From Blastopirellula sp. J2-11 (GTDB taxonomy: Bacteria; Planctomycetota; Planctomycetia; Pirellulales; Pirellulaceae), in the NCBI RefSeq assembly GCF_024584705.1, contig NZ_CP097384.1, positions 3,534,001-3,598,000 of the forward strand: a DNA stretch of 64,000 nucleotides, read 5' to 3'. The notes below the pieces were generated by a model that saw nothing but the letters and a program-made list of their open reading frames with translations, did no database searches and was not told where the DNA came from. Shown here in pieces: positions 52,146 to 61,053 of this stretch (its first letter is position 1; the number at the start of each line of letters is the position of its first letter). The translations under genes were made by a program, and so were the position numbers.

Positions 52146-54746
52146 ATGCACCGCCCCTTTCGACGTTTGATCTTGCTCAGTTCCGCTCTGCTGCTATTTG
52201 CCGCTGTCGCCACGGCGGAAGATCATCCAGATCGTGTCGTCCACCCAGGGGTTCCCCAAGGGAAGATCACCACGGGGCAGTTTAAAGAGAGCCAGATTTT
52301 CCCCGGAACCGTGCGCGACTACAGCGTCTACGTTCCGGCGCAGTACCAAGCAGATCAACCGGCCGCACTGATGGTCTTCATGGATGGCGGCGGTTTCGCC
52401 AACCCGAAGGGCGCCTATCGCGTACCCGTCGTCTTCGACAATCTGATTCATCAGAAAGCGATGCCGGTCACCATCGCCGTCTTCGTCAATCCCGGCGCCA
52501 TTCCCGCAACCATCCCCGGCGGGAAGGCCCGCAGCAATCGCTCGTTCGAGTACGATTCGCTGGGCGATCGATACGCCAACTTCCTGGTCGACGAATTCTT
52601 GCCCGTTGCGCTGAAAGGATTGAACGTATCCACGGACCCGGCCGATCGCGCCGTTTGCGGCGGTTCATCCGGCGGAATCTGTGCGTTCACGACGGCCTGG
52701 GAAAAACCGGACCAGTTTGGCAAAGTGTTGAGCAACATCGGCAGCTACACCAACATTCGCGGCGGCTGGGCTTATCCCGGCCTGGTTCGTAAGACCAAAG
52801 ACAAACCGAAACCGCTGAAGGTTTACCTGCAGGATGGCGTCGACGACTTGAGCAACCTTCACGGCAGTTGGCCACTAGGAAATCAAGATCTAGCGGCAGC
52901 GCTGCAATTTGCGGGGTACCCGTACAAATTGGTGATGACCGACGGCGGACATAGCGGCAAATGGGCCGGCGAAGTCTTACCGGAAGCGCTGAAGTGGTTG
53001 TGGGATGACAACGCAGAATCGACCAATATCCCCATCGTCAACACCAAGCCGAAATGGGAACCGCATCCCGACGCGGTTGCTCGCGCGGACGTTCCCAAGG
53101 GGACGGTTAAGGTCATGGAACCGTGGGAATCGAACCTATTTCCCGGCACGATTCGAGACTGGTCGATCTATGTGCCTGCTCAATACAAAGCCGATGAACC
53201 TGCCGCGCTGATGGTGTTTCAAGATGGTGAGAAGATGCGCGACGTCAACGGTCGCTGGCGCGTGCCGGTGGTTTTCGACAATCTGATCGCCAGCGGCGAG
53301 ATGCCTCCCACGATCGCGGTCTTCCTCAATCCTGGACAAGATAAGACGAAACCGGTCAAAAAGGGTAAGTTTTCTAACCGCGGTTTTGAATACGACAACC
53401 TGGGTGATCGCTATGCCCGCTTCCTGGCCGAAGAGATCCTGCCCGAGGTTCGCAAGCATTACAACATTTCTGACGATCCCAACCTGCACGCGATCGGCGG
53501 TTCCAGTTCCGGCGCCATCTGCGCCTTTACCACCGCATGGGAGCGGACCGACCTGTTCCGCAAGGTTTATAGCAGCGTCGGCAGTTTCACCAACTTGCGC
53601 GGCGGCAACGTCTATCCGGCGCTCATTCGCAAGACCGAACCGAAGCCGATTCGCGTTTACATGGCCGACACCAGCGGCGACGTCGACAACGCCTACGGCA
53701 GTTGGCCGTGGGCCAATCAGCGAATGGCGTCCGCTTTGAAGTACATGGGCTACGATACTCGTTTTGACTGGGCCGAAGGTTACGCGCATAACTCGGACTT
53801 CGGCGGATCCAAATTTCCCGAAGCGATGAAATGGTTGTGGCGCACCGAAACCTCCGTCCCCCAGATCGACACCACCGACGATCTGGGCAGCGACTTTACG
53901 CTGTTAGACCTGTTGGTTCCTGGCGAAGGCTGGGAATTGGTCGCCGATAACCTGGGATTTGCCGATGCTCTTTGCGCCGATCAGGATGGCAATCTCTACT
54001 ACTGCGACATGAAGGCCCCGGCCGTGATCCGCATCAGCGCCGCCGATGGCGCGAAGACGGAGATCGCCAAAGAGTCGGTCAGCGGCTTGGAGTTCAGCCC
54101 CGATGGTTCGCTGCTTTACGCTTGTCAGGGCTCCAAAAATCGCGTCATCTCGATCAACGTCAAGAGCGGCGAAGTGAAGACGGTTGCCGAAGGGGTCAAA
54201 CCCAACGATTTGGCAGTCACCAAAGACGGCTTTATCTTGATCACCGAGACGCAAGCGCAGCAGGTGACGCGAATCGATCCCAAGACCGGCGCAGTGACTC
54301 CGGTCGACACCGGGATTAACAAGCCGAACGGCATCGCGCTTACCAACGACGGCGCCACCTTGGCCGTCTCCGACTATGGTGGAGCGCACACTTGGACGTT
54401 TCGCGTTAACGCCGGCGGAGTCCTTGACGCCAAAGCGCCAACGATGCCGATGCGACTACCTGTCGATCCCAAGGGAGAATTCCATTTCAATGAACCGCCC
54501 CCGTACATGGCTTCCCCCAAAGGAGACGGCATGGCCGTTGACAAAGCCGGCCGCTATTACGTGACCAGCGCATTGGGTGTCCAAGTCTTCGATCCGACCT
54601 GCCGCCCCTGCGGAGTTCTGCCGAAAGTCGACAACGACCAGCCGCTGACAACCTGCATGCTGGCCGGCCCCGATTTCAACACGCTCTACATTGCACACGG
54701 CAAAAAAATCTATCAGCGCAAGCTGACCGTAGCCTCCAAGAAGTAA
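52146..54746 (+). CDS. Secreted protein with tandem esterase domains and an SMP-30/gluconolactonase propeller
   Basis: The product is 866 aa from ATG 52146, with GGAG 8 nt upstream; the frame extends to 51987 without similarity. A signal peptide (FRRLILLSSALLLFAAVATA) is followed by two copies of a putative esterase domain. The copies run from about 50 (FPGTVRDYSVYVPAQYQADQ, GxSxG-like VCGGSSGGICAF near 172) and about 331 (FPGTIRDWSIYVPAQYKADE, IGGSSSGAICAF near 453). From about 580 to the end is a six-bladed SMP-30-like propeller (WELVADNLGFADALCADQDG, LAVTKDGFILITETQAQQV). Esterase D-like and lactonase domains both hydrolyse ester or lactone bonds, so the protein may strip ester groups and open lactones from a polysaccharide. 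Specificity is unknown. Confidence 0.85.
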   Translation: MHRPFRRLILLSSALLLFAAVATAEDHPDRVVHPGVPQGKITTGQFKESQIFPGTVRDYSVYVPAQYQADQPAALMVFMDGGGFANPKGAYRVPVVFDNLIHQKAMPVTIAVFVNPGAIPATIPGGKARSNRSFEYDSLGDRYANFLVDEFLPVALKGLNVSTDPADRAVCGGSSGGICAFTTAWEKPDQFGKVLSNIGSYTNIRGGWAYPGLVRKTKDKPKPLKVYLQDGVDDLSNLHGSWPLGNQDLAAALQFAGYPYKLVMTDGGHSGKWAGEVLPEALKWLWDDNAESTNIPIVNTKPKWEPHPDAVARADVPKGTVKVMEPWESNLFPGTIRDWSIYVPAQYKADEPAALMVFQDGEKMRDVNGRWRVPVVFDNLIASGEMPPTIAVFLNPGQDKTKPVKKGKFSNRGFEYDNLGDRYARFLAEEILPEVRKHYNISDDPNLHAIGGSSSGAICAFTTAWERTDLFRKVYSSVGSFTNLRGGNVYPALIRKTEPKPIRVYMADTSGDVDNAYGSWPWANQRMASALKYMGYDTRFDWAEGYAHNSDFGGSKFPEAMKWLWRTETSVPQIDTTDDLGSDFTLLDLLVPGEGWELVADNLGFADALCADQDGNLYYCDMKAPAVIRISAADGAKTEIAKESVSGLEFSPDGSLLYACQGSKNRVISINVKSGEVKTVAEGVKPNDLAVTKDGFILITETQAQQVTRIDPKTGAVTPVDTGINKPNGIALTNDGATLAVSDYGGAHTWTFRVNAGGVLDAKAPTMPMRLPVDPKGEFHFNEPPPYMASPKGDGMAVDKAGRYYVTSALGVQVFDPTCRPCGVLPKVDNDQPLTTCMLAGPDFNTLYIAHGKKIYQRKLTVASKK

Positions 54747-54750
54747 CCGG

Positions 54751-54905
54751 TTACTTCCGCTGCGGAAGTCCTGGAAAGAAAGCGTTCGTCCGGGCTACAT
54801 ATTCCTGGTAGCCCGGCTTGGTCGAGGAGAGCTTCTTCTCGAGCAACGTAACGCCTGAGACTTTCATCAAGAAGACCGACATTACGAGAGGACCGATCGT
54901 TGGCG
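54751..54905 (-). pseudogene. C-terminal remnant of a DUF1295-family membrane enzyme
   Basis: A minus frame ending in TAA at 54751-54753 reads FLMKVSGVTLLEKKLSSTKP then GYQEYVARTNAFFPGLPQ. This is the conserved end of DUF1295/steroid 5-alpha-reductase-like proteins (LLRVSGVPLLEK-L--RPGY-EYVRRT-AFFPW). The rest of the domain, about 200 residues, is missing upstream, so the gene was truncated by recombination. It lies between two unrelated genes. Confidence 0.6.
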
Positions 54906-54916
54906 ACCGAATGCCA

Positions 54917-54940
54917 GCTGATCTGCTGATCTGCTGATCG
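54917..54940. repeat. Three tandem 8-bp repeats (GCTGATCT x2, GCTGATCG)
   Basis: The sequence is 24 bp with one terminal mismatch, just upstream of the DUF1295 remnant. It may mark the breakpoint that removed the rest of that gene, or be chance slippage. Confidence 0.6.
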
Positions 54941-55080
54941 GAGCAGGCAATTCCAACTTGCCGCGGCAGTGAGACGCCCTACATCGCCATTCCCTGCAAG
55001 CCCAAAAAATAAGCGTTACAGAACCGAAGTCAAAATAGCCGCCAGCAAGGCATAGTGCGGATATCGGGAACTCGCTGGTC

Positions 55081-56628
55081 CTATTTCTGGTCGGGGACTT
55101 CACCAGGGCTGACCAGGTCATCCCGATTTCGATCCATGCGATCAAACGCTGTCGACGGTCCGACAAATTCTCGTCGCGACACGTCTCCGTCGCCGTTGCG
55201 GTCCATCGCAAGAAACCAAGAGGGACCACTCCGCTCCAGCTTTCCCAGCGGAGAAGTCGGTTGTCCCAGACTAAAGGTCAGCAAGATCTGTCGCGGTAGC
55301 CGATCGGGATGAATCATGCCTGATTCGGCGGCGCCAGCAGATTCGATTCGGTTCCAAGCGTTGCGTAGTTCGCGTCGTGACAAAGCGCCGTTGCGGTCGA
55401 AGTCTAGCAGTTCAAAGAGCCCTGGGCCGCAGTCAATCGCCGTCATCATCACCTGGTTGGCGCCGATTTCACGTTGCAATTGGAGCCAAGCGTCCAGTTC
55501 AGCGCGAGTCACGATCTCGTCCTCATTCGCGTCCAGAAGGCGGACCATGGATGCGCCAAATCCGCCCCGTTCGGCCGACCATTCTTCTTTCGTCAGTTGA
55601 TCGTCGTTATCGTTGTTCGCCGCGTCAAATCGATCGATGACATTCTTGCGGATACCTTCTCCATATTCTTTCAGACGACCTGCTTCGGTCCGGACGGTGA
55701 TCCACCCGGTCTCGCTCTTCCAGCGCATCAAGTCAGAATCGTCAGAAGCCGCATCGGCGGCTTGAATCTTCCAGGCAGCGTCCGGGGCCGACGAGACCGA
55801 CAAGCGCCACTGAGCATCAACCGGTTGCAAACGCCATGCTGACAGCTTCTCGACGGAAGCGGATTCGCCGCCGGCCGAAAGGAGCGAACCGACCCTCTTC
55901 ATCCAGACGCCGTCTTTGGAATCGCGCGGCAAGACGACAATCGGAAACTTCTTGAGCGACTCAGGAAGCGAACGATCTTCTGCGCGCGGTGCGCCGCACA
56001 GTAAATTGCCTGAAGCGCCGGGGTAAAAAATTCCGGCGACCAATTCGCCAGCGCCTAGCAGTTCGTCATCGTTTTGATCGAGCGCCGGCAAAATCTTTTC
56101 GGCTTGCAACCACTCCGCTGCGGTCACTTGTTCATTCTGATCCAGATCCAAGCGCTCCAGCAAGCTGCTGGTTAGCTCGCTCGAAAAAGGGGCGACGCCG
56201 ATCCCACAGACAATCGATCCCAGTCCGTTGTCTCGATAATACGTCGCGAGTTCCTGGACCGTCGCTTGTCCATCGGCATTGCTGTCGAGATCGTTCCATG
56301 CCGGCGGTTCACCGATCACCGGCGCGAATCCGCTGCTCGCCGATTCGCGCAGCGCTCGCGCCGAAGGGAGCCTGCGACACTCGCTCTGGCTGAGCGTCTG
56401 ATCCTCGTTCAGGTCGCAATAATCTACGATCGCTTGAAACTTGGCGTCCCAGATCGCATCATAGTCGCGACCGCCGGCATCAATGACCACCTGTGCATGG
56501 ATCAACTGTTTGACGTCGACAAAGGCCAAATCCAATGCGATCGCATCTTCCGCAACGGACGAGCCGCCAGCAAACGCATTCACACCGACCAACGCAAATA
56601 CAAAAAATGCCAATCGAAGGCGAATCAT
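55081..56628 (-). CDS. Secreted EF-hand repeat protein
   Basis: The product is 515 aa from ATG 56628, coupled to the DUF1501 stop (ATGA). The signal peptide is IRLRLAFFVFALVGVNAFAG. At least nine EF-hand-like loops are visible: DLNEDQTLSQSE, DSNADGQATVQE, DLDQNEQVTAAE, DQNDDELLGAGE, DAANNDNDDQLTKEE, DANEDEIVTRAE, DFDRNGALSRRE, DRNGDGDVSRRE and DRNRDDLVSPGE. Between the fourth and fifth there is a 130-residue non-EF stretch with a WRLSVSSAPDAAWKIQAADA pattern. Calcium binding outside the cytoplasm is likely. It follows DUF1549/1553 and DUF1501 genes; such trios occur widely in planctomycetes but the role of the set is unknown. Confidence 0.85.
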   Translation of the reverse strand: MIRLRLAFFVFALVGVNAFAGGSSVAEDAIALDLAFVDVKQLIHAQVVIDAGGRDYDAIWDAKFQAIVDYCDLNEDQTLSQSECRRLPSARALRESASSGFAPVIGEPPAWNDLDSNADGQATVQELATYYRDNGLGSIVCGIGVAPFSSELTSSLLERLDLDQNEQVTAAEWLQAEKILPALDQNDDELLGAGELVAGIFYPGASGNLLCGAPRAEDRSLPESLKKFPIVVLPRDSKDGVWMKRVGSLLSAGGESASVEKLSAWRLQPVDAQWRLSVSSAPDAAWKIQAADAASDDSDLMRWKSETGWITVRTEAGRLKEYGEGIRKNVIDRFDAANNDNDDQLTKEEWSAERGGFGASMVRLLDANEDEIVTRAELDAWLQLQREIGANQVMMTAIDCGPGLFELLDFDRNGALSRRELRNAWNRIESAGAAESGMIHPDRLPRQILLTFSLGQPTSPLGKLERSGPSWFLAMDRNGDGDVSRREFVGPSTAFDRMDRNRDDLVSPGEVPDQK

Positions 56629-57914
56629 AGTAGTTCCTCAATCGGCATGGCTTCGGGGTCGGCGATTCGAATTGGACGCCCAACATTGGACATGTTCTGT
56701 TTCATAGGATTGACGCCGATCGTCTCACAGACGGTCGCGATCACGTCAGGCACGACGACCGGTCGTTCGATGACTTCGGTTCCGTTCTCATTGGTAGCGC
56801 CCAGCGCTTGACCTCCCCGAATTCCGCCGCCCGCCAACACCGTCGCCCAGGTTTGCGGCCAATGATCTCGCCCGCTTCGTCCGTTGATTCGAGGAGTTCG
56901 TCCAAACTCTCCCTGGCACATCACGACCGTCGACTCCAGCATGCCGCGCTGTTTCAAGTCTTCCAGCAGCGCCGCAAAGCCGGTATCGAGCGTCGTGGAA
57001 AGCTCCTTCACGCGACTAAAGTTGTCATTGTGCGTGTCCCAGCCTCCCAGCGTCACTTCGACGAATGAGATTCCTCGCTCCACCAAACGCCGCGCCATCA
57101 AACAACCTTGTCCAAAGGTATTCCGGCCATAACGATCACGTAACTCGACAGGCTCGTCATCCAAACGGAACGAAGAAGCCGCTTCGGGACGCATCAATCG
57201 CAACGCCTTTTGAGACGCTGAATGCAACGCACTCACCACAGCATCCGGTCGGTCCGCGTGGAACGACTTGTCGAGATTCGACAGCATCGCCAACCGCTGG
57301 TTCTGCGTCTCGTCAGAAACTCCTTTCGTTCGACTGAGATCGGGGACGATCAGGTCTTGCTCGCCGCGTCGCTGGCCACCGATAACCAGGGGCGAATATT
57401 CCGGTCCCAAAAACCCGCCTCCCAGCAAGCTGCGTTGACGGCCTGGAGAAATACTGACAAAGCTCGGCAGATCCGACTCGCGATCCCCGATTTCATGCGC
57501 GCAAAGTGCGCCGATGCTGGGAAACTTGATCGCTCCTTGTGGAACGTAACCCGTTTGTACAAATTGGGTCGCGCGCCCGTGATCCCCTTCCTTGCTGGTC
57601 ATTGAGCGAATGATCGCCAACTCGTTGGAATTGGCGGCGAGCTTCGGCATGTGTTCCGAGATTCGCACGCCGGGGGTCGCCGTTTGAATTTCTTGAAACT
57701 CGCCCCCGTTGACGTTACCAGGCTTGAGGTCCCACATATCAATCGTCGCGGGCCCGCCGCTCAGCCACAGCATGATCACCGCTTTGTTTTTCGTCCCACT
57801 CTCAGAGGCTTCGCGTGCGAGCGCTTCCAGCCAGCCCGAAGTAGCGCCAAATCCGACACCCAACGCCGCCATGCGTAGATAGTCGCGTCGCGACAATTTC
57901 AGCGATCTTGCCAT
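56625..57914 (-). CDS. DUF1501 protein, Tat-exported
   Basis: The product is 429 aa from ATG 57914. The twin-arginine signal is KLSRRDYLRMAALGVGFGAT. Core motifs of DUF1501, a sulfatase/alkaline-phosphatase-like fold: KAVIMLWLSGGPATIDMWDL, RISEHMPKLAANSNELAIIR, LVERGISFVEVTLGGWDTHN and CQGEFGRTPRINGRSGRDHW. These carry Asp and His that could bind metals. It is followed by the EF-hand gene with ATGA overlap and preceded by DUF1549 after 36 bp. DUF1501 proteins are a large planctomycete family of unproven enzymatic activity, possibly hydrolysing sulfate or phosphate esters. Confidence 0.9.
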   Translation of the reverse strand: MARSLKLSRRDYLRMAALGVGFGATSGWLEALAREASESGTKNKAVIMLWLSGGPATIDMWDLKPGNVNGGEFQEIQTATPGVRISEHMPKLAANSNELAIIRSMTSKEGDHGRATQFVQTGYVPQGAIKFPSIGALCAHEIGDRESDLPSFVSISPGRQRSLLGGGFLGPEYSPLVIGGQRRGEQDLIVPDLSRTKGVSDETQNQRLAMLSNLDKSFHADRPDAVVSALHSASQKALRLMRPEAASSFRLDDEPVELRDRYGRNTFGQGCLMARRLVERGISFVEVTLGGWDTHNDNFSRVKELSTTLDTGFAALLEDLKQRGMLESTVVMCQGEFGRTPRINGRSGRDHWPQTWATVLAGGGIRGGQALGATNENGTEVIERPVVVPDVIATVCETIGVNPMKQNMSNVGRPIRIADPEAMPIEELL

Positions 57915-57950
57915 TTTGTTTATCCTTCAAAGAAGCGAAAGAAATCGCGA

Positions 57951-59513
57951 TTAGTGGTTGGTGTTAAACTCGGCGCTGTTGAGCAGCGCCCACATCAGAT
58001 CTCCCAGGGCGGCGCCTTTGTCAGGCGCGGCGGCCAAGTAGCGAGCGAACGTTTCCGCTTCTTCCGGTCGAGGATCACGCGAAAGCATCGCCATGTAGAG
58101 GGTGCGTACCTTTTCCTGGTCGTTCAAAAACGGAGCATCAGCAAGCGTCCGCAGCAACGGGCTCTCATCCGCTTGAACAATCTCTTGCGTCGCTTCACCA
58201 TTCATCAGCGAAAGCGATTGCAAAATCGAACGCTCGGCATGCGATGCGTCTTCCACGAAAAACTTCGTGGTGAAACGCTCGCGGGCGTCGCGATCCTTCG
58301 TCGGGTCGAGATCGTTCCGCTCGATCGGCAGACCGGCCGCCGTGCGGATGCTGTCGTACAACTGTTCACCGCTAAGACCGCGAACCGGCATCCGGGCATA
58401 AAGCGTCGGATCGACCTGCGCCGATTCACCGACTGACACCCGGCTCGAGCGCTGATACGCTTCGGTCAAGACAATCGCTTCGGTGAGCAACTTCAAGTCA
58501 AACTCACTGGTGACAAAGGCGTTGGCCAACTCTTCCAATATTTCGGGATGAACCGGCGGATTTTCTTCCGAGAGATCGTCCAGCGGCTCCACCAAACCCG
58601 TTCCCAGAAAGTTCGCCCATACGCGATTGACGGCATTGCGAGCAAAATAGGGATTTTCGGACTGGGTCACCCAGTCGGCCAGCGCCGTACGGCCGCTGTC
58701 GCCGTACATCTGCGTTGGCCAAGGGATTTCGTCACCGGTGAACAACGTCGCTTGGACCTGTTTCTCCGTTTCCGGCATCGAAATCTCAAAATCGCTGGTT
58801 GAGACGGCTTCGCTTGATTTAGGGCGCGCGAAAAACGCGGCCGTTTCCCAAAACTGTTCTTGCGTCCAGCGCGAGAAAGGATGATCGTGGCACTGAGCAC
58901 AGTCGAGATTCACCCCCAAAAATGCTCGCGTCGTATTGGCGGCCAGATTTTCGGGCTGTCGTTGACTGGCCGATAGAAAACTCTCTGGAGTCGAAAGGAG
59001 GACGCGATTCGCTTCCGCCTGATCGCCGCTAGCGCCGACCGTCAGCATCTGACGAACGATTTCGTCATAGTGCAGCCCGCTGGTTAGCTGCATCGTCAGC
59101 CAGACTTCAAACTCTTCGCTCAACCCACGAAATTCCGGCGTGTCGGCTTGCGGAATCCAGGTTCTTCGCCAAAAGGTGGCCATATGCCGCGCATGCGCGC
59201 CGGAATGGACCAACTGATGGGCCAACTTCGTTCGTTTGTCTTCTTCATCCGACTGTAAAAATTTGTTGGTCTCCGCAACCGTCGGAATGCGTCCCGCCAA
59301 GTCCAAGTAGATGCGGCGGAGAAATTCGGCGTCGGAAGAAATCATCGTCGGCGTAATGCGGCTCGATTCTTGCGCTGCGGACAAATGCTGGTCAATTCGC
59401 TTGGCCAGTTCTGACGCGCTCGGCGGATCGGCCATGACCAGCAGCCCGCCTCCCAGGGCAATCAGCAGCGCCACGGTCGTCGTCAGGCTTCGTTGATTCA
59501 TGCGTAAAATCAT
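57951..59513 (-). CDS. DUF1549/DUF1553 protein with a CxxCH motif
   Basis: The product is 520 aa from ATG 59513; a GTG at 59522 and an ATG at 59501 are alternatives. There is a signal peptide (TVALLIALGGGLLVMA). The DUF1549 part begins DAEFLRRIYLDLAGRIPTVA, with NLDCAQCHDHPFSRWTQEQF around residue 210, a CxxCH heme-type motif. The DUF1553 part ends with LYMAMLSRDPRPEEAETFAR and LMWALLNSAEFNTNH. It is shorter than two-domain PSD1 members (about 800-1000 aa), so the architecture is a compact version. DUF1549 genes are regularly paired with DUF1501; here that is the case, and the DUF1559 gene lies 33 bp upstream. Confidence 0.88.
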   Translation of the reverse strand: MILRMNQRSLTTTVALLIALGGGLLVMADPPSASELAKRIDQHLSAAQESSRITPTMISSDAEFLRRIYLDLAGRIPTVAETNKFLQSDEEDKRTKLAHQLVHSGAHARHMATFWRRTWIPQADTPEFRGLSEEFEVWLTMQLTSGLHYDEIVRQMLTVGASGDQAEANRVLLSTPESFLSASQRQPENLAANTTRAFLGVNLDCAQCHDHPFSRWTQEQFWETAAFFARPKSSEAVSTSDFEISMPETEKQVQATLFTGDEIPWPTQMYGDSGRTALADWVTQSENPYFARNAVNRVWANFLGTGLVEPLDDLSEENPPVHPEILEELANAFVTSEFDLKLLTEAIVLTEAYQRSSRVSVGESAQVDPTLYARMPVRGLSGEQLYDSIRTAAGLPIERNDLDPTKDRDARERFTTKFFVEDASHAERSILQSLSLMNGEATQEIVQADESPLLRTLADAPFLNDQEKVRTLYMAMLSRDPRPEEAETFARYLAAAPDKGAALGDLMWALLNSAEFNTNH

Positions 59514-59546
59514 TTCTCTCACGGAATAGATGAACGAAAAAACGAA

Positions 59547-60548
59547 CTAGAACGCGGCTAGGTCGATCGCTTGACCATCGTCGCGCGTCGTCAGTCGTCC
59601 ATAGATCAGCCCATCCAGCTTCGGCGTCACAAAGCGGACCGATCCGTCGCAAAACAAGACGTTGGCGCCTTGCGGATGAAATCCATAGATGCCGAAATAG
59701 TTGTTACAGTTCACGGCGCAGTCGTTTGAATCTCCTTTGCCGCGAACAGTCCCAGTTTCTCGATCAAAAACCATAAACGCGATCGAACCGAAACCTGCCC
59801 AAGATCCGCGGGAGTTCTCGCCGCCGATCGGCGCCGTATCTGACGTTTTCTTGCCGACTCGCCAGCTTTCGGGCAAACCGGCTTTTTCAATGATGAGAAA
59901 CGTATTCGTCATGCCGTCGGTGATCAGACGAAACGGCAACGGATCATTGTCGGTCATCGACTGATGATCGTTGCCGCGCAACTCCGAGGGCCAATTCGCG
60001 CCATATCCCGCGTCAGGCATGAACAAACCGTTCGACGAAATAAAATCGTTCGGGCCGGCGTCGACCGTGAACACCGTCGCCCGGTCAGCATTGCGCGATC
60101 CGGCCGATGCGCTGGCGCTGATCGTCATCTTGCGATCATGCGGCGCCGAGGGACACAGGAACTCGCTTACTTGCGTTTCGACAACTTCTTTGTTCTTGGG
60201 ATCATAGAAGTCGAAATCGTGATCGTATTGATCGTTCAATGCCGGCTGTAAATGGGGAAGGATCTGGCTCCCCCAACCGCCATACGCCATCTTGCCGCCA
60301 AACCCCGTTCGACGTGGCGGAAACGCTTTGCGGGCGTCGGCATATCCATGAAAACTGTTGCTCAACAACCGGATATGGTTGGTGCAGGTCTTCAGATTCG
60401 CTTCTTCCGTAGCGACTTGAATCGTCGGCAAGAAAATGGCGACAAGAATCGCGATCAGACTGCAAGCGACGATCAAATCGACCAAGGAAAAGCCGGTTCG
60501 CAGAACCGCTGCGAAACGGAGTGCAGTGGAGCGTTGTTTTGATTTCAT
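59547..60548 (-). CDS. Divergent DUF1559 protein (pilin motif Glu5 to Asp)
   Basis: The product is 333 aa from ATG 60548. The prepilin-like start reads TGFSLVDLIVACSLIAILVA instead of the FTLVELLV seen in the other four members, so the conserved Glu at +5 is Asp. The following segment (IFLPTIQVATEEANLKTCTN) also replaces the [14 protein letters not shown] block. The C-terminus is clearly DUF1559: DGMTNTFLIIEKAG and IYGFHPQGANVLFCDGSVRF. It lies between a lipoprotein gene 28 bp upstream and DUF1549 downstream, all on the minus strand. Prepilin-peptidase processing might still occur, since Asp is conservative, but assembly properties may differ. Confidence 0.85.
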   Translation of the reverse strand: MKSKQRSTALRFAAVLRTGFSLVDLIVACSLIAILVAIFLPTIQVATEEANLKTCTNHIRLLSNSFHGYADARKAFPPRRTGFGGKMAYGGWGSQILPHLQPALNDQYDHDFDFYDPKNKEVVETQVSEFLCPSAPHDRKMTISASASAGSRNADRATVFTVDAGPNDFISSNGLFMPDAGYGANWPSELRGNDHQSMTDNDPLPFRLITDGMTNTFLIIEKAGLPESWRVGKKTSDTAPIGGENSRGSWAGFGSIAFMVFDRETGTVRGKGDSNDCAVNCNNYFGIYGFHPQGANVLFCDGSVRFVTPKLDGLIYGRLTTRDDGQAIDLAAF

Positions 60549-60576
60549 CCGAGTAGACCTTTTCTCTGCGGGTTGA

Positions 60577-61032
60577 TTATTTCAACTCAAATGTCTCCAG
60601 GTCGTTTTCGCCTTCAACGACCTGAGCTTTCCATTTTGACTTTTGGGGATTGTTGAATTTGCCTCTCAAGCGATCTCGTTCCAAGGGAAGCTCATCGTCA
60701 TCGCCGGTCGATACGTACATGGGGCATTGAAAGGTAACGACGTATTCGCCAGCAGGCGCTCCGTCCGGCTCTTCCTTCGAGTACGAGTGCAACGCGAAAT
60801 TCCCCTGTTCGTCCGTCATTGCAGATGGTGCGAACTGCGGCCCCTCAAATTTTTCTACCGGATGAAAGACTACGCGAAAAGAAGCTGCCGGCTTCCCTGC
60901 GTACATCACCGTACCAGTCACAGGATATGGCTGCGGCCCCGGCAGCGGCTCCGATTTACCGCAGCCCAACAGCGACAAAACTCCGATCAAAAAGAAGGAC
61001 CCCAGCAGCGCTGGCGACTCGAAAACACGCAT
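60577..61032 (-). CDS. Small lipoprotein, DUF1559 partner
   Basis: The product is 151 aa from ATG 61032, preceded by CAGG; an ATG at 61053 directly abuts the upstream stop and is also possible. The lipobox LLGC occurs near residue 24. The mature start PQPYPVTGTVMYAGKPAASF, RVVFHP and EQGNFALHSYSKEEPDGAPA follow the carboxypeptidase-regulatory-like pattern. The gene stands between two DUF1559 genes (61054-62034 upstream, 59547-60548 downstream), so it may serve either or both. No enzymatic motif is seen. Confidence 0.75.
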   Translation of the reverse strand: MRVFESPALLGSFFLIGVLSLLGCGKSEPLPGPQPYPVTGTVMYAGKPAASFRVVFHPVEKFEGPQFAPSAMTDEQGNFALHSYSKEEPDGAPAGEYVVTFQCPMYVSTGDDDELPLERDRLRGKFNNPQKSKWKAQVVEGENDLETFELK

Positions 61033-61053
61033 ACGTACCTGCTCTGTAAACAT

